This document shows, one piece after another, positions 1-7,681 of a DNA stretch of 64,000 nt. The notes below the pieces were generated by a model. The model saw only the letters and a program-made list of their open reading frames with translations. It searched no databases and was not told the origin of the DNA. The DNA is taken from contig NZ_JBMPIT010000002.1 in assembly GCF_049341845.1 (NCBI RefSeq), positions 186,001 to 250,000 of the forward strand. Reading direction: 5' to 3'. Numbering within the stretch: position 1 is the first letter of the stretch; every line of letters begins with the position of its first letter. Source of the stretch: Curtobacterium guangdongense (GTDB lineage Bacteria; Actinomycetota; Actinomycetes; Actinomycetales; Microbacteriaceae). The position numbers were made by a program, and so were the translations under genes.

Positions 1-190
1 GGCCGAAGCCGCGGCGGTCGTACGTGATCACGCGGTAGCCGGCCTCGAGGAGCGGCGGAACCTGCCCCTCCCAGGAGTTGCCGTCGAGCGGGAAGCCGTG
101 GATCAGCACGATCGGCTGCCCGGTCCCCTTGTCCTCGTAGTGCAGCCGGATGTCGGCGCTGTTCTCGGTCCCGACGGTGATCTCACCCAT
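1..190 (-). CDS. Alpha/beta hydrolase, N-terminal part (runs off the window)
   Basis: The reverse strand from an ATG at 190 encodes about 63 residues of an alpha/beta hydrolase: a beta-strand start, the oxyanion-loop motif VLIHGFPLDG and the strand-turn RVITYDRRGFG, as in non-haem chloroperoxidase/arylesterase-like enzymes. The nucleophile elbow and the other catalytic residues lie beyond base 1. A GGAAGGA ribosome site stands seven bases before the ATG. It is divergent from the TetR gene at 330, with two TetR-type operators between, so it is probably the repressor's target. Substrate unknown. Confidence 0.85.
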   Translation of the reverse strand, partial: MGEITVGTENSADIRLHYEDKGTGQPIVLIHGFPLDGNSWEGQVPPLLEAGYRVITYDRRGFG

Positions 191-232
191 GGTCGTTCCT
201 TCCGTGACGGACTTGCTGACTTCGCTGCGACC

Positions 233-286
233 GGAGAACGGTCGTTCTCCGTCGATGTGCCCTACAGTAGAGAACGACCGTTCCCC
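233..286. promoter_or_regulatory. Two inverted-repeat operators between hydrolase and TetR gene
   Basis: Two copies of the dyad GAACG-N2-CGTTC lie at 236-247 and 272-283, 36 bp apart (GAACGGTCGTTC and its reverse complement). The first extends to GGAGAACGGTCGTTCTCC (233-250). Paired dyads between a TetR regulator and a divergent gene are the usual arrangement for autoregulation plus control of the neighbour. Binding itself is inferred. Confidence 0.75.
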
Positions 287-329
287 ATGCAACTCGGAGA
301 CGGTGAACACACAGCGAACGGGGTACGAC

Positions 330-914
330 ATGAGCGCGAACACGATCGAGGCCGACACGAAGGCCCACATCGTCGACGTCGCCGATGCACTCTTCTACGC
401 CCGCGGCATCCAGTCCGTCGGCATGGACGAGATCCGCACGGGCGCCGGCGTCTCCCTGAAGAAGCTCTACGCGGCATTTCCCGGCAAGGACCAGCTCATC
501 GCCGCCGTGCTCGCGGGACGGCACGAGATCTGGGAACACGGCATCGAACAGGCGGTGGACGCCGCGGACTCGCCGCGCGACAAACTCCTGGCGATGTACG
601 ACTTCCTCGAGTCCTGGTTCGGGGACGACACCTTCCGCGGCTGCGGGTTCATCAACGCGTTCGGCGAGCTCGGTGCGACCTCTCCGGCCGTCGCCTCGAT
701 CGCCCGCCGGCACAAGGAGTCGTTCCAGTCCTTCGTCGCGGCACTCACCACTCGGGCCGTTGCCGACCCGGCTGCCGCCGACGAGCTCGCCGCCCAGCTG
801 GCGTTGCTCGCCGAAGGCGCCCAGACCACCGCGGCGATCGCCGGCGACACCGCACCCGCGCGGCACGCTCGTCGTGCCGCCGCCACCCTGATCGACGCCG
901 CGACCCGTCGCTAG
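330..914 (+). CDS. TetR/AcrR family transcriptional regulator
   Basis: A 194-residue one-domain repressor. Residues about 10-55 form the TetR helix-turn-helix (DVADALFYARGIQSVGMDEI, then AGVSLKKLYAAFPGK), followed by an alpha-helical ligand-binding domain with no recognisable ligand signature. The ATG at 330 is preferred because an upstream in-frame start at 150 would read through the operators. It is divergent from the hydrolase at 1-190 and likely represses it and itself through the two dyads at 233-286. The M3 peptidase follows nine bases after the stop. Confidence 0.9.
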   Translation: MSANTIEADTKAHIVDVADALFYARGIQSVGMDEIRTGAGVSLKKLYAAFPGKDQLIAAVLAGRHEIWEHGIEQAVDAADSPRDKLLAMYDFLESWFGDDTFRGCGFINAFGELGATSPAVASIARRHKESFQSFVAALTTRAVADPAAADELAAQLALLAEGAQTTAAIAGDTAPARHARRAAATLIDAATRR

Positions 915-923
915 GGTGGGGTG

Positions 924-2948
924 ATGACGACGCCGTTCGACGAACCGAGTCCCCTGCCCTACGCACTCCCGCCGTTCGCGGACGTCCAGCCGGAGCACCA
1001 CCGCCCGGCGTTCGACGCCGGCATGGCCGAACAGCGCAGCGAGGTCGAGGCGATCGCGTCGAACCCGGAGCCGGCGACGTTCGAGAACACGCTCGTTGCG
1101 CTCGAGCGCACCGGGCAGCTGCTGTCCCGCGTCAGCTTCGTGTTCTTCACGCTGACGTCCGCCGACTCCACCCCGGAGCTGCACGACATCGAGGCCGAGG
1201 TCTCCCCACTGCTCGCAGCACACCGTGACGCCATCACCCTCGACTCGCGGCTGTACGAGCGGGTGCGGGCCGTCCGGGACACCGCCGCTGCCGAGGGCCT
1301 CACCGGCGAGGACCTCCGGCTGGTCGAGCGCACCTTCACCGAGATGACCCTCGCCGGCGCCGGGCTCGACGACGCGGGCAAGGAACGCCTGACCGCGATC
1401 AACCAGGAGCTCTCGACGCTCACCACGACGTTCGAGCGGAACCTGCTCGAGGACACCAACGACTCCGCGGTCCACGTCACCGCCGAGGACGAGCTCGCGG
1501 GACTCGACGACGGCGCGAAGTCGGCCGCTGCCGCAGCCGCAGCCGACCGTGGGCTCGACGGCTGGCTCATCACCCTGCCGCTCTACACCGGGCACCCGTG
1601 GCTCGCGTCGCTCACCGACCGCGGGCTGCGCGAGCGCATCATGCGTGCATCCCTCGCCCGAGGTCGTCGCGGGAACGAGCACGACAACCGCGACGTCCTG
1701 CTCCGCATCGTCCGGCTCCGGGCCGAGCGCGCCGAACTCCTCGGCTTCCCGGACCACGCGTCGGTCGTCACGGCAGACGAGACGGCCGGCGATCCGGACG
1801 CGGTCGCCGGGCTGCTGTCCTCGCTCACACCGGCGGCCGCGCGCAACGCCGAGGACGAGCGCGCGGTCCGGTCACGCACCGTCGGGTTCGACGTCGAGTC
1901 GTGGGACTGGGCGTACGCGACCGAGATCCTCCGTGGCGAGCAGTTCGCCGCGGACAGCTCCGCGATGCGCCCGTACCTCGAGGCCGACCGGGTGCTGCAC
2001 GACGGCGTGTTCTTCGCCGCCAACGCGCTCTACGGCCTGAAGTTCGCCGAGCGCCCCGACCTGCACGGCTACAACGACGACGTCCGCGTGTTCGAGGTCA
2101 CCGACGAGCACGACGCCCCGGTGGGCCTGTACCTGCTCGACCTCTACACGCGGGACGGCAAGCGGGGCGGCGCGTGGATGAACCCCGTCGTCGAGCAGTC
2201 CGCGCTGATGGGCACCCTGCCCGTCGTCGTGAACAACCTCAACGTCGCGAAGCCCGCCGCCGGGTCTCCGACGCTCCTCATCCAGGACGAGGTCGAGACG
2301 CTGTTCCACGAGTTCGGGCACGCGCTGCACGGGTTGATCGCACGGACGACGTACCCGCGGTTCTCGGGCACGAACGTCGAGCGGGACTTCGTGGAGTTCC
2401 CGAGCCAGGTGAACGAGATGTGGGTCTCCTGGCCAGAGGTCCTCGCGAACTACGCGAAGCACCACGAGACCGGCGAGCCGATGCCGCCGGAGCTCGTCGT
2501 CGGGCTGAGCGACTCCGCCGGGTTCAACGAGGGCTTCGGGACGACCGAGTACCTCGCCGCGGCACTCCTCGACCAGGCGTGGCACCGCCTGTCGAAGGCC
2601 GAGGCCGACGCGGTCACGGACGTCGAGGCCTTTGAACGCCAGGCCCTGGCGGACGCAGGGGTCGACGTCGCCGCTGTCCCACCGCGGTACTCCTCGACGT
2701 ACTTCGCCCACACGTTCTCGGGCGGGTACGACGCCGGCTACTACGGGTACATCTGGAGCGAGGTGCTCGACGCCGACACCGTGGAGTGGTTCCGCGACCA
2801 CGGCGGGCTCGACCGCGCTGCCGGTCGTCGCTTCGCCACGCTGCTGCTCGGGGTCGGCGGGTCGAAGGACCCGATCGAGGCCTTCCGCGAGTTCCGCGGC
2901 CGCGACGCCGAGGTCGGTCCCCTGCTGCGCCGCCGCGGCTTGGAGTAG
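924..2948 (+). CDS. M3 family metallopeptidase (oligopeptidase A / dipeptidyl carboxypeptidase type)
   Basis: 674 residues, the normal length for cytoplasmic M3A oligopeptidases, which cut short peptides late in protein turnover. The zinc motif HEFGHALHG is at residues 462-470, followed by the M3 features FVEFPSQVNEMW and a C-terminal SYFAHTF-like segment (STYFAHTFSGGYDAGYYGY). No signal peptide is seen. The ATG at 924 has no Shine-Dalgarno site, but TAGGGT at 912-917 sits six bases before it, so a leaderless transcript from its own promoter is possible; a GTG at 921 is the alternative start. Confidence 0.93.
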   Translation: MTTPFDEPSPLPYALPPFADVQPEHHRPAFDAGMAEQRSEVEAIASNPEPATFENTLVALERTGQLLSRVSFVFFTLTSADSTPELHDIEAEVSPLLAAHRDAITLDSRLYERVRAVRDTAAAEGLTGEDLRLVERTFTEMTLAGAGLDDAGKERLTAINQELSTLTTTFERNLLEDTNDSAVHVTAEDELAGLDDGAKSAAAAAAADRGLDGWLITLPLYTGHPWLASLTDRGLRERIMRASLARGRRGNEHDNRDVLLRIVRLRAERAELLGFPDHASVVTADETAGDPDAVAGLLSSLTPAAARNAEDERAVRSRTVGFDVESWDWAYATEILRGEQFAADSSAMRPYLEADRVLHDGVFFAANALYGLKFAERPDLHGYNDDVRVFEVTDEHDAPVGLYLLDLYTRDGKRGGAWMNPVVEQSALMGTLPVVVNNLNVAKPAAGSPTLLIQDEVETLFHEFGHALHGLIARTTYPRFSGTNVERDFVEFPSQVNEMWVSWPEVLANYAKHHETGEPMPPELVVGLSDSAGFNEGFGTTEYLAAALLDQAWHRLSKAEADAVTDVEAFERQALADAGVDVAAVPPRYSSTYFAHTFSGGYDAGYYGYIWSEVLDADTVEWFRDHGGLDRAAGRRFATLLLGVGGSKDPIEAFREFRGRDAEVGPLLRRRGLE

Positions 2949-2949
2949 T

Positions 2950-3039
2950 GCGGGCCCGGCCCGCCCCGCGGTGGGTCGAATCGCGCGTACGAAGCCGAAT
3001 CGCGCGTAGGAGGTCGGATGTTCCGACCACCTACGCGCG
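2950..3039. terminator. Hairpins downstream of the M3 peptidase
   Basis: A short GC stem (2950-2964) follows the stop codon directly. A much longer hairpin spans 3001-3039, with arms of about 17 bp (CGCGCGTAGG-A-GGTCGGA and its complement) around TGT. The word GAATCGCGCGTA occurs twice just before it (2978-2989 and 2997-3008). There is no clear T run. Between convergent genes this most likely ends transcription. Confidence 0.6.
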
Positions 3040-3108
3040 AAAGAGCTTCCTACTGCAGGCACTGTGGGAAAGAACGCGCCACAGGTCGCCCGCGCCACCC
3101 CTTACACG

Positions 3109-3147
3109 CAGAGGGCCCGCCCCGTCGATGACGGTGCGGGCCCTCTG
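3109..3147 (-). terminator. clpX terminator hairpin
   Basis: Perfect 12-bp arms CAGAGGGCCCGC (3109-3120) and GCGGGCCCTCTG (3136-3147), 14 bases after the clpX stop on the reverse strand. Confidence 0.7.
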
Positions 3148-3161
3148 GACGTCCTGTCGCG

Positions 3162-4442
3162 CTACGCGGACTTCTCGACGCGCTTCGTTCGCGGCCGCGG
3201 GACGATCGTCGGCGCCGCGTTCTCGAGCACCGACTCGCGCGTGACGACCACGCGGGCGACGTCGTCATCGGAGGGCACGTCGAACATGATCGGCCCGAGC
3301 ACTTCTTCCATGATCGCTCGGAGCCCGCGCGCACCGGTCTGGCGGAGCACCGCGAGGTCGGCGATGGCCTCGAGCGCGCCCCGGTCGAACTCGAGCTCGA
3401 CCCCGTCGATCTGGAACATCCGCTGGTACTGGCGGACGAGCGCGTTCTTCGGCTCCGTCAGGATCTGCATGAGCGCCGACTGGTCCAGCTGCGACACCGT
3501 GGTGACGACGGGCAGACGGCCGATGAACTCCGGGATGAGCCCGAACTTGTGCAGGTCTTCCGGCAGGACGTCGGCGAAGAGGTCCTGGTTGTCGAGCGGG
3601 CTGTGCAGCGGAGCGCCGAAGCCGATCCCCCGCTTGCCGACGCGGGACGACACGATCTCTTCGAGCCCCGCGAACGCACCGGCGACGATGAACAGCACGT
3701 TCGTCGTGTCGATCTGGATGAACTCCTGGTGCGGGTGCTTCCGACCACCCTGCGGCGGGACGGACGCGACCGTCCCCTCGAGGATCTTGAGCAGTGCCTG
3801 CTGCACGCCTTCGCCGGAGACGTCACGCGTGATCGACGGGTTCTCGGCCTTGCGGGCGATCTTGTCGACCTCGTCGATGTAGATGATGCCGGTCTCGGCG
3901 CGCTTGACGTCGTAGTCAGCGGCCTGGATGAGCTTGAGCAGGATGTTCTCGACGTCTTCGCCGACGTAGCCCGCTTCGGTCAGGGCGGTGGCGTCCGCGA
4001 CGGCGAACGGCACGTTGAGCCGCTTGGCCAGCGTCTGCGCCAGGTACGTCTTGCCGCAGCCCGTCGGACCGATCAGCAGGATGTTGGACTTGGCGATCTC
4101 GACGTCGTCGCGGTCTTCTGCGGCCGTGATCTGCCCCTGCGCGCGGATGCGCTTGTAGTGGTTGTAGACAGCGACCGCCAGCGCACGCTTCGCGGGGTCC
4201 TGCCCGATGACGTACTCCTGCAGGAATTCGAAGATCTCGCGCGGCTTCGGGAGCTCGAACTCGCCGCTGCCGGTCTCGTCGCTGGCTTCAGCGAGACGCT
4301 CTTCGATGATCTCGTTGCAGAGCTCGACGCATTCGTCGCAGATGTAGACGCCGGGACCGGCGATCAACTGCTGCACCTGCTTCTGGCTCTTGCCACAGAA
4401 GGAGCACTTGAGGAGGTCCCCGCTCTCTCCGATGCGTGCCAT
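3162..4442 (-). CDS. clpX: ATP-dependent Clp protease ATP-binding subunit ClpX
   Basis: 426-residue AAA+ unfoldase that feeds substrates into the ClpP1P2 chamber. Visible: N-terminal C4 zinc finger (C13, C16, C35, C38), Walker A GPTGCGKT (125-132), Walker B IIYIDEVDK (about 187-194) and the IGF loop that docks on ClpP (273-275). The start at 4442 gives MARIGESG, the usual actinobacterial N terminus, with GGAAGG upstream; the frame stays open for 39 more codons, but this is leader. Unusually it is not next to clpP2: 1.7 kb with two copper-type genes on the other strand lies between. A ClgR-like box lies at 4596-4606. Confidence 0.98.
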   Translation of the reverse strand: MARIGESGDLLKCSFCGKSQKQVQQLIAGPGVYICDECVELCNEIIEERLAEASDETGSGEFELPKPREIFEFLQEYVIGQDPAKRALAVAVYNHYKRIRAQGQITAAEDRDDVEIAKSNILLIGPTGCGKTYLAQTLAKRLNVPFAVADATALTEAGYVGEDVENILLKLIQAADYDVKRAETGIIYIDEVDKIARKAENPSITRDVSGEGVQQALLKILEGTVASVPPQGGRKHPHQEFIQIDTTNVLFIVAGAFAGLEEIVSSRVGKRGIGFGAPLHSPLDNQDLFADVLPEDLHKFGLIPEFIGRLPVVTTVSQLDQSALMQILTEPKNALVRQYQRMFQIDGVELEFDRGALEAIADLAVLRQTGARGLRAIMEEVLGPIMFDVPSDDDVARVVVTRESVLENAAPTIVPRPRTKRVEKSA

Positions 4443-4464
4443 GCTCCGGCCTTCCCTGGTTGAC

Positions 4465-4496
4465 GTGCGCTGCAGTCGACGTGCACTGCAGTCGAC
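4465..4496. repeat. Two tandem 16-bp repeats in the clpX leader
   Basis: GTGCGCTGCAGTCGAC (4465-4480) is followed at once by GTGCACTGCAGTCGAC (4481-4496), one base different. They lie 23-54 bases upstream of the clpX start. Role unknown. Confidence 0.7.
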
Positions 4497-4595
4497 GAGC
4501 ACCACTGCTCGCGTGCACGAGGTCGTCGTGTTGTCGAGCCTAACCGCATCCGGTGACACTGACGGCGACGCCGTGCGCGTTTCCGGGGCCGCGTT

Positions 4596-4606
4596 CGCCC
4601 AGGGCG
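4596..4606. promoter_or_regulatory. ClgR-like box upstream of clpX and the YcnI gene
   Basis: CGCCCAGGGCG fits the core CGC-Y-N-A-N-R-GCG of the actinobacterial Clp regulator ClgR. It stands 154 bp before clpX and 66 bp before the divergent YcnI gene. The flanks fit the longer consensus only partly, so the call is tentative. Confidence 0.4.
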
Positions 4607-4635
4607 TGCAGTGCTGCTACGGTGATGCAGTCTTC

Positions 4636-4650
4636 TCTACAAGTTGTAGA
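4636..4650. promoter_or_regulatory. Palindromic operator before the YcnI gene
   Basis: TCTACAAGTTGTAGA is a perfect 7-1-7 dyad, 21 bp before the YcnI start. TACA/TGTA half-sites resemble those of BlaI/CopY-type repressors, which would fit copper or envelope control. No such regulator is in this window. Confidence 0.5.
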
Positions 4651-4671
4651 ACACCATCCGGAAGGAACCCC

Positions 4672-5394
4672 ATGCAGAAGCGTCTCGCCGCCGGTGGCGC
4701 AGTGACCCTCGGCGTCGCCGCCGCGATCGTCCTCGGCACCGCGGCGTCCGCCAGCGCCCACGTCGAGGCGACGAGCACCTCCTCCGCCGCGGGTTCGTAC
4801 ACGACGGCGACCTTTTCCGTCCCGCACGGCTGCGACGGCTCCCCCACGACGAAGCTGCAGTTCCACGTGCCGTCCTCGGTGATCGAGGTCACACCGACCG
4901 TGAACCCGAACTGGGACATCACGAAGGCGACCGAGCCCTACACGAGCCCCTCCGCCTCCGCCGACGACGAGACCGCCGCCGACGCCGGTGAGCGCGTCAC
5001 GAGCATCACCTACACGGCGAAGACCCCGCTCCCCGCCGACGAGCGCGACACCTTCTCGCTGTCGTTCTCGCTGCCGGACGGCAAGCCGGGCGACGTCGTC
5101 GCACTCCCGGTCACCCAGACCTGCGAGCAGGGGTCGACCGAGTGGAACCAGGAGCAGAAGGCGGGCGAGGCCGAGCCCGAGCACCCCGCGCCCTCCATCA
5201 CGCTGACCGCCGCCTCGACCGGGGACGACGAGCACGACGCTGCTGCCGCCACCGGCGATGACGCCACGGCGAGCACCACGACGACCTCCCAGCCCGATCT
5301 CGTCGGCCGGTTCCTCGGCCTCGGCGGACTCGTCGTCGGCGCTGCCGGCCTCGTCGTCGCCGTCGCCGCGACCCGACGCCGCAGCGCCAAGTGA
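4672..5394 (+). CDS. YcnI family (DUF1775) copper-associated membrane protein
   Basis: 240 residues: signal peptide (about 1-27, ending ASASA), a DUF1775 domain, a Thr/Ala-rich linker and a C-terminal anchor helix (about 213-234) with an Arg/Lys stop-transfer end. After cleavage the mature protein would begin with His (AHVEA), the residue that forms the copper-binding histidine brace in Bacillus YcnI. GAAGGA precedes the ATG. The stop overlaps the start of the CopC-domain gene by four bases, so the two are co-translated, as usual for YcnI/CopC pairs. Extracytoplasmic copper handling is inferred from the family. Confidence 0.92.
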   Translation: MQKRLAAGGAVTLGVAAAIVLGTAASASAHVEATSTSSAAGSYTTATFSVPHGCDGSPTTKLQFHVPSSVIEVTPTVNPNWDITKATEPYTSPSASADDETAADAGERVTSITYTAKTPLPADERDTFSLSFSLPDGKPGDVVALPVTQTCEQGSTEWNQEQKAGEAEPEHPAPSITLTAASTGDDEHDAAAATGDDATASTTTTSQPDLVGRFLGLGGLVVGAAGLVVAVAATRRRSAK

Positions 5395-6035
5395 CGACCG
5401 TCCGTCCGGCACGTGGCCGGTCCCGGGCCTGGAGGCTCGCGGCCGGCACCGCCGCGTCCGTCGCGATCGCGGGCGGCGCGGTCCTCGGGCTCGCCGGCCC
5501 GGCGAGCGCGCACAACTACATGATCGCGTCGACGCCGAAGGTCGACGGCACGCTGACGTCCCTGCCGGACGCGTTCGAGATCACCACGAACGACAAGCTG
5601 CTCGACATCGGCGGCACCGGGTCGGGCTTCGCCTTCCGGATCGTCGGACCGGACAAGCGCTACTACGAGGACGGCTGCGTCACCGTCGACGGCCCCTCGA
5701 TGACCACGAAAGCCGCGCTCGGCTCCTCCGGAAAGTACGAGGTCGAGTGGCAGATCGTCTCGGCCGACGGCCACACCGTCTCCGACGAGTACGCCTTCAC
5801 GTGGAAGGCCCCGTCCGGGTTCACGCCAGCAAAGGGCTCCGCGAAGCCGCCGACCTGCGCGACCGCCGGGTCGTCGAGTTCGTCGGCCACCACGGGCACC
5901 GCGTCCGGCACGACGGACTCCCCGATGTCCGACGCGCTCTGGATCGGCGCCGGCGGCCTGGTCCTCGTCGCCGCGGTCGTCGCCGTCCTGCTGCTCCTCC
6001 GTCGCCGCCCCGCCCCCACCGACGACGAGGACTGA
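5391..6035 (+). CDS. CopC-domain copper resistance-type protein
   Basis: 214 residues from a GTG overlapping the YcnI stop (GTGA). Signal peptide (about 1-38, ending GPASA), then a CopC beta-sandwich beginning with His (HNYMIASTPK) and containing the CopC motif SADGHTVSDEYAFTW, a Ser/Thr linker and a C-terminal transmembrane helix (about 183-203) followed by RRRP. CopC proteins bind Cu(II) outside the membrane and often work with CopD, which is not found nearby. The signal sequence contains one copy of the dispersed CTGGAGGCTCG word (5429-5439). Confidence 0.92.
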   Translation: MTTVRPARGRSRAWRLAAGTAASVAIAGGAVLGLAGPASAHNYMIASTPKVDGTLTSLPDAFEITTNDKLLDIGGTGSGFAFRIVGPDKRYYEDGCVTVDGPSMTTKAALGSSGKYEVEWQIVSADGHTVSDEYAFTWKAPSGFTPAKGSAKPPTCATAGSSSSSATTGTASGTTDSPMSDALWIGAGGLVLVAAVVAVLLLLRRRPAPTDDED

Positions 6036-6167
6036 CACGCGAGACCTGACCCGGCGCCCTCGTGAGCCGGTGAGATCGCGCTCCACGTCGGATCAGGCGA
6101 CCGGATTGCGACACGGATCGCGATCTCACCACCCGGCACCGGGCCTCCAGACCGACCCCGCGCACGC

Positions 6168-6204
6168 AAGAAGGCCCCCGCACCATCGGTGCGGGGGCCT
6201 TCTT
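6168..6204. terminator. Bidirectional terminator between CopC gene and clpP2
   Basis: A 17-bp stem (AAGAAGGCCCCCGCACC with its complement) and a three-base loop, A-rich on the left and T-rich on the right, between convergent genes. It can serve both strands. Confidence 0.9.
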
Positions 6205-6210
6205 CGTTCG

Positions 6211-6870
6211 CTACTTGACGAGTGCGGGGAGGTTCTTCCGGCTCGTCAGGACCTGGTCGATCAGGCCGTACTCGACGGCCTCGGCCGCGGACATGATCTT
6301 GTCGCGCTCGATGTCGCTGTTGACCTGCTCCGTGGTCTTGTTGGAGTGCTTCGACAGCGTCTCCTCGAGCCAGGTGCGCATGCGGAGGATCTCCGCCGCC
6401 TGGATCTCGATGTCCGACGCCTGTCCGCCACCCTGCTGGGTCGCGGGCTGGTGGATGAGGACGCGGGCGTTCGGCAGCGCAAGACGCTTGCCGGGGGTAC
6501 CGGCAGCGAGGAGCACCGACGCCGCCGACGCGGCCTGACCGAGGCAGACCGTCTGGATCTGCGGACGGATGTACTGCATCGTGTCGTAGATCGCCGTCAT
6601 CGCGGTGAACGAGCCACCGGGCGAGTTGATGTACATCACGATGTCGCGGTCCGGGTCCATCGACTCGAGCACGAGCAGCTGGGCCATGACGTCGTCGGCC
6701 GACGCGTCGTCGACCTGGACGCCGAGGAACACGATGCGGTCCTCGAACAGCTTCGCGTACGGGTCCTGCCGCTTGTAGCCGTAGGCCGTGCGCTCTTCGA
6801 AGCTCGGGAGGATGTACCGATCAGTGGGAGCCGGGACGTTCTGCGCGCCACCGAGCATGGGGAGATGCAT
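6211..6870 (-). CDS. clpP2: ATP-dependent Clp protease proteolytic subunit ClpP2
   Basis: 219-residue serine peptidase subunit. Catalytic residues S115 (GQAASAAS), H140 (VLIHQP) and D190 (IERD). The N terminus (RYILPSFEE) and GQAASAASVLLAAGTPGKR match mycobacterial ClpP2 rather than ClpP1. The ATG at 6870 has AAGGAAA upstream. It starts 26 bp after clpP1 in the same direction, so the pair is an operon whose products form the mixed ClpP1P2 barrel used by ClpX. Confidence 0.97.
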   Translation of the reverse strand: MHLPMLGGAQNVPAPTDRYILPSFEERTAYGYKRQDPYAKLFEDRIVFLGVQVDDASADDVMAQLLVLESMDPDRDIVMYINSPGGSFTAMTAIYDTMQYIRPQIQTVCLGQAASAASVLLAAGTPGKRLALPNARVLIHQPATQQGGGQASDIEIQAAEILRMRTWLEETLSKHSNKTTEQVNSDIERDKIMSAAEAVEYGLIDQVLTSRKNLPALVK

Positions 6871-6896
6871 TCTCGTTTCCTTTTCTTCGGTGGGGA

Positions 6897-7526
6897 TCAG
6901 GACTGGGCGTCGGGGTCGGCTGCCGCGGTGGGGGTCTCGCCGTCGCTGACGGTCCCGCCGCCGCCGATGACCTCGGCGCTGGACGCGCGGAGGTGGTCGA
7001 CGAAGCCGTAGTCGAGCGCTTCCTGCGCCGTGAACCAGTTGTCGCGGTCGTTGTCCTTGAGGACCTGCTCGACCGTCTTGCCGGTCTGCTCGGCGGTCAG
7101 CTCGGCCATCCGCTGCTTCATGTCGAGGATGACCTTCGCCTGCGTCTGGATGTCCGCGGCGGTACCGCCGAAGCCACCGGACGGCTGGTGGAGCAGCACG
7201 CGCGCGTTCGGGGTGATGTAGCGCTTGCCGGGCGTGCCCGACGAGAGCAGGAACTGCCCCATCGAGGCGGCGAGGCCGATGCCCACCGTGACGATGTCGT
7301 TCGGCACGAACTGCATCGTGTCGTAGATCGCCATGCCGGCGGTGATCGAACCACCGGGCGAGTTGATGTAGAGGTAGATGTCCTTCTCAGGGTCCTCGGC
7401 GGCGAGCAGCAGCAGCTTGGCTGCGATCTCGTTCGAGTTGTCGTCGCGGACCTCGGAGCCGAGCCACACGATCCGGTCTCTCAGAAGGCGGTCAAAAACA
7501 CTGGGGTTCAGTGTCGCTTCGGCCAT
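6897..7526 (-). CDS. clpP1: ATP-dependent Clp protease proteolytic subunit ClpP1
   Basis: 209 residues with catalytic S88 (GLAASMGQ), H113 (LLHQPSGG) and D162 (NDRDNWFT). The GLAASMGQFLLSSG segment and its upstream position match actinobacterial ClpP1. First gene of the clpP1-clpP2 pair; the 100 bp before it, up to the palindrome at 7627, should hold the promoter. No clear ClgR box was found there. Confidence 0.97.
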   Translation of the reverse strand: MAEATLNPSVFDRLLRDRIVWLGSEVRDDNSNEIAAKLLLLAAEDPEKDIYLYINSPGGSITAGMAIYDTMQFVPNDIVTVGIGLAASMGQFLLSSGTPGKRYITPNARVLLHQPSGGFGGTAADIQTQAKVILDMKQRMAELTAEQTGKTVEQVLKDNDRDNWFTAQEALDYGFVDHLRASSAEVIGGGGTVSDGETPTAAADPDAQS

Positions 7527-7626
7527 GGAAAAGCTCCCGTTCAGTTGTCGCTTGATGTCGAACTTATCGGTTGCAACGCATCAGTTCGCGCCTGTTCGCT
7601 GTCGGCAATGCGGGTGGCCGGAAAAG

Positions 7627-7670
7627 CGGACGGGAGGCACGGTGCCAGCTGGCACCGTGCCTCCCGTCCG
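7627..7670. terminator. Perfect 44-bp palindrome, tig terminator
   Basis: The 22-base sequence 7627-7648 is followed directly by its exact reverse complement (7649-7670). It lies 11 bases after the tig stop and is followed on that strand by a short T-rich stretch, so it most likely ends tig mRNA. The inner part GTGCCAGCTGGCAC would form the tip. Confidence 0.85.
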
Positions 7671-7681
7671 GTGGGTGGTGA

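Noticed and set aside
183..1757. Long reverse open frame over the TetR and M3 genes
   Set aside because: Shadow of the forward genes; the TetR and HEFGH motifs are clear on the other strand.
7527..7626. ClgR box before clpP1
   Set aside because: Several GCG and CGC words occur, but none with the required spacing.
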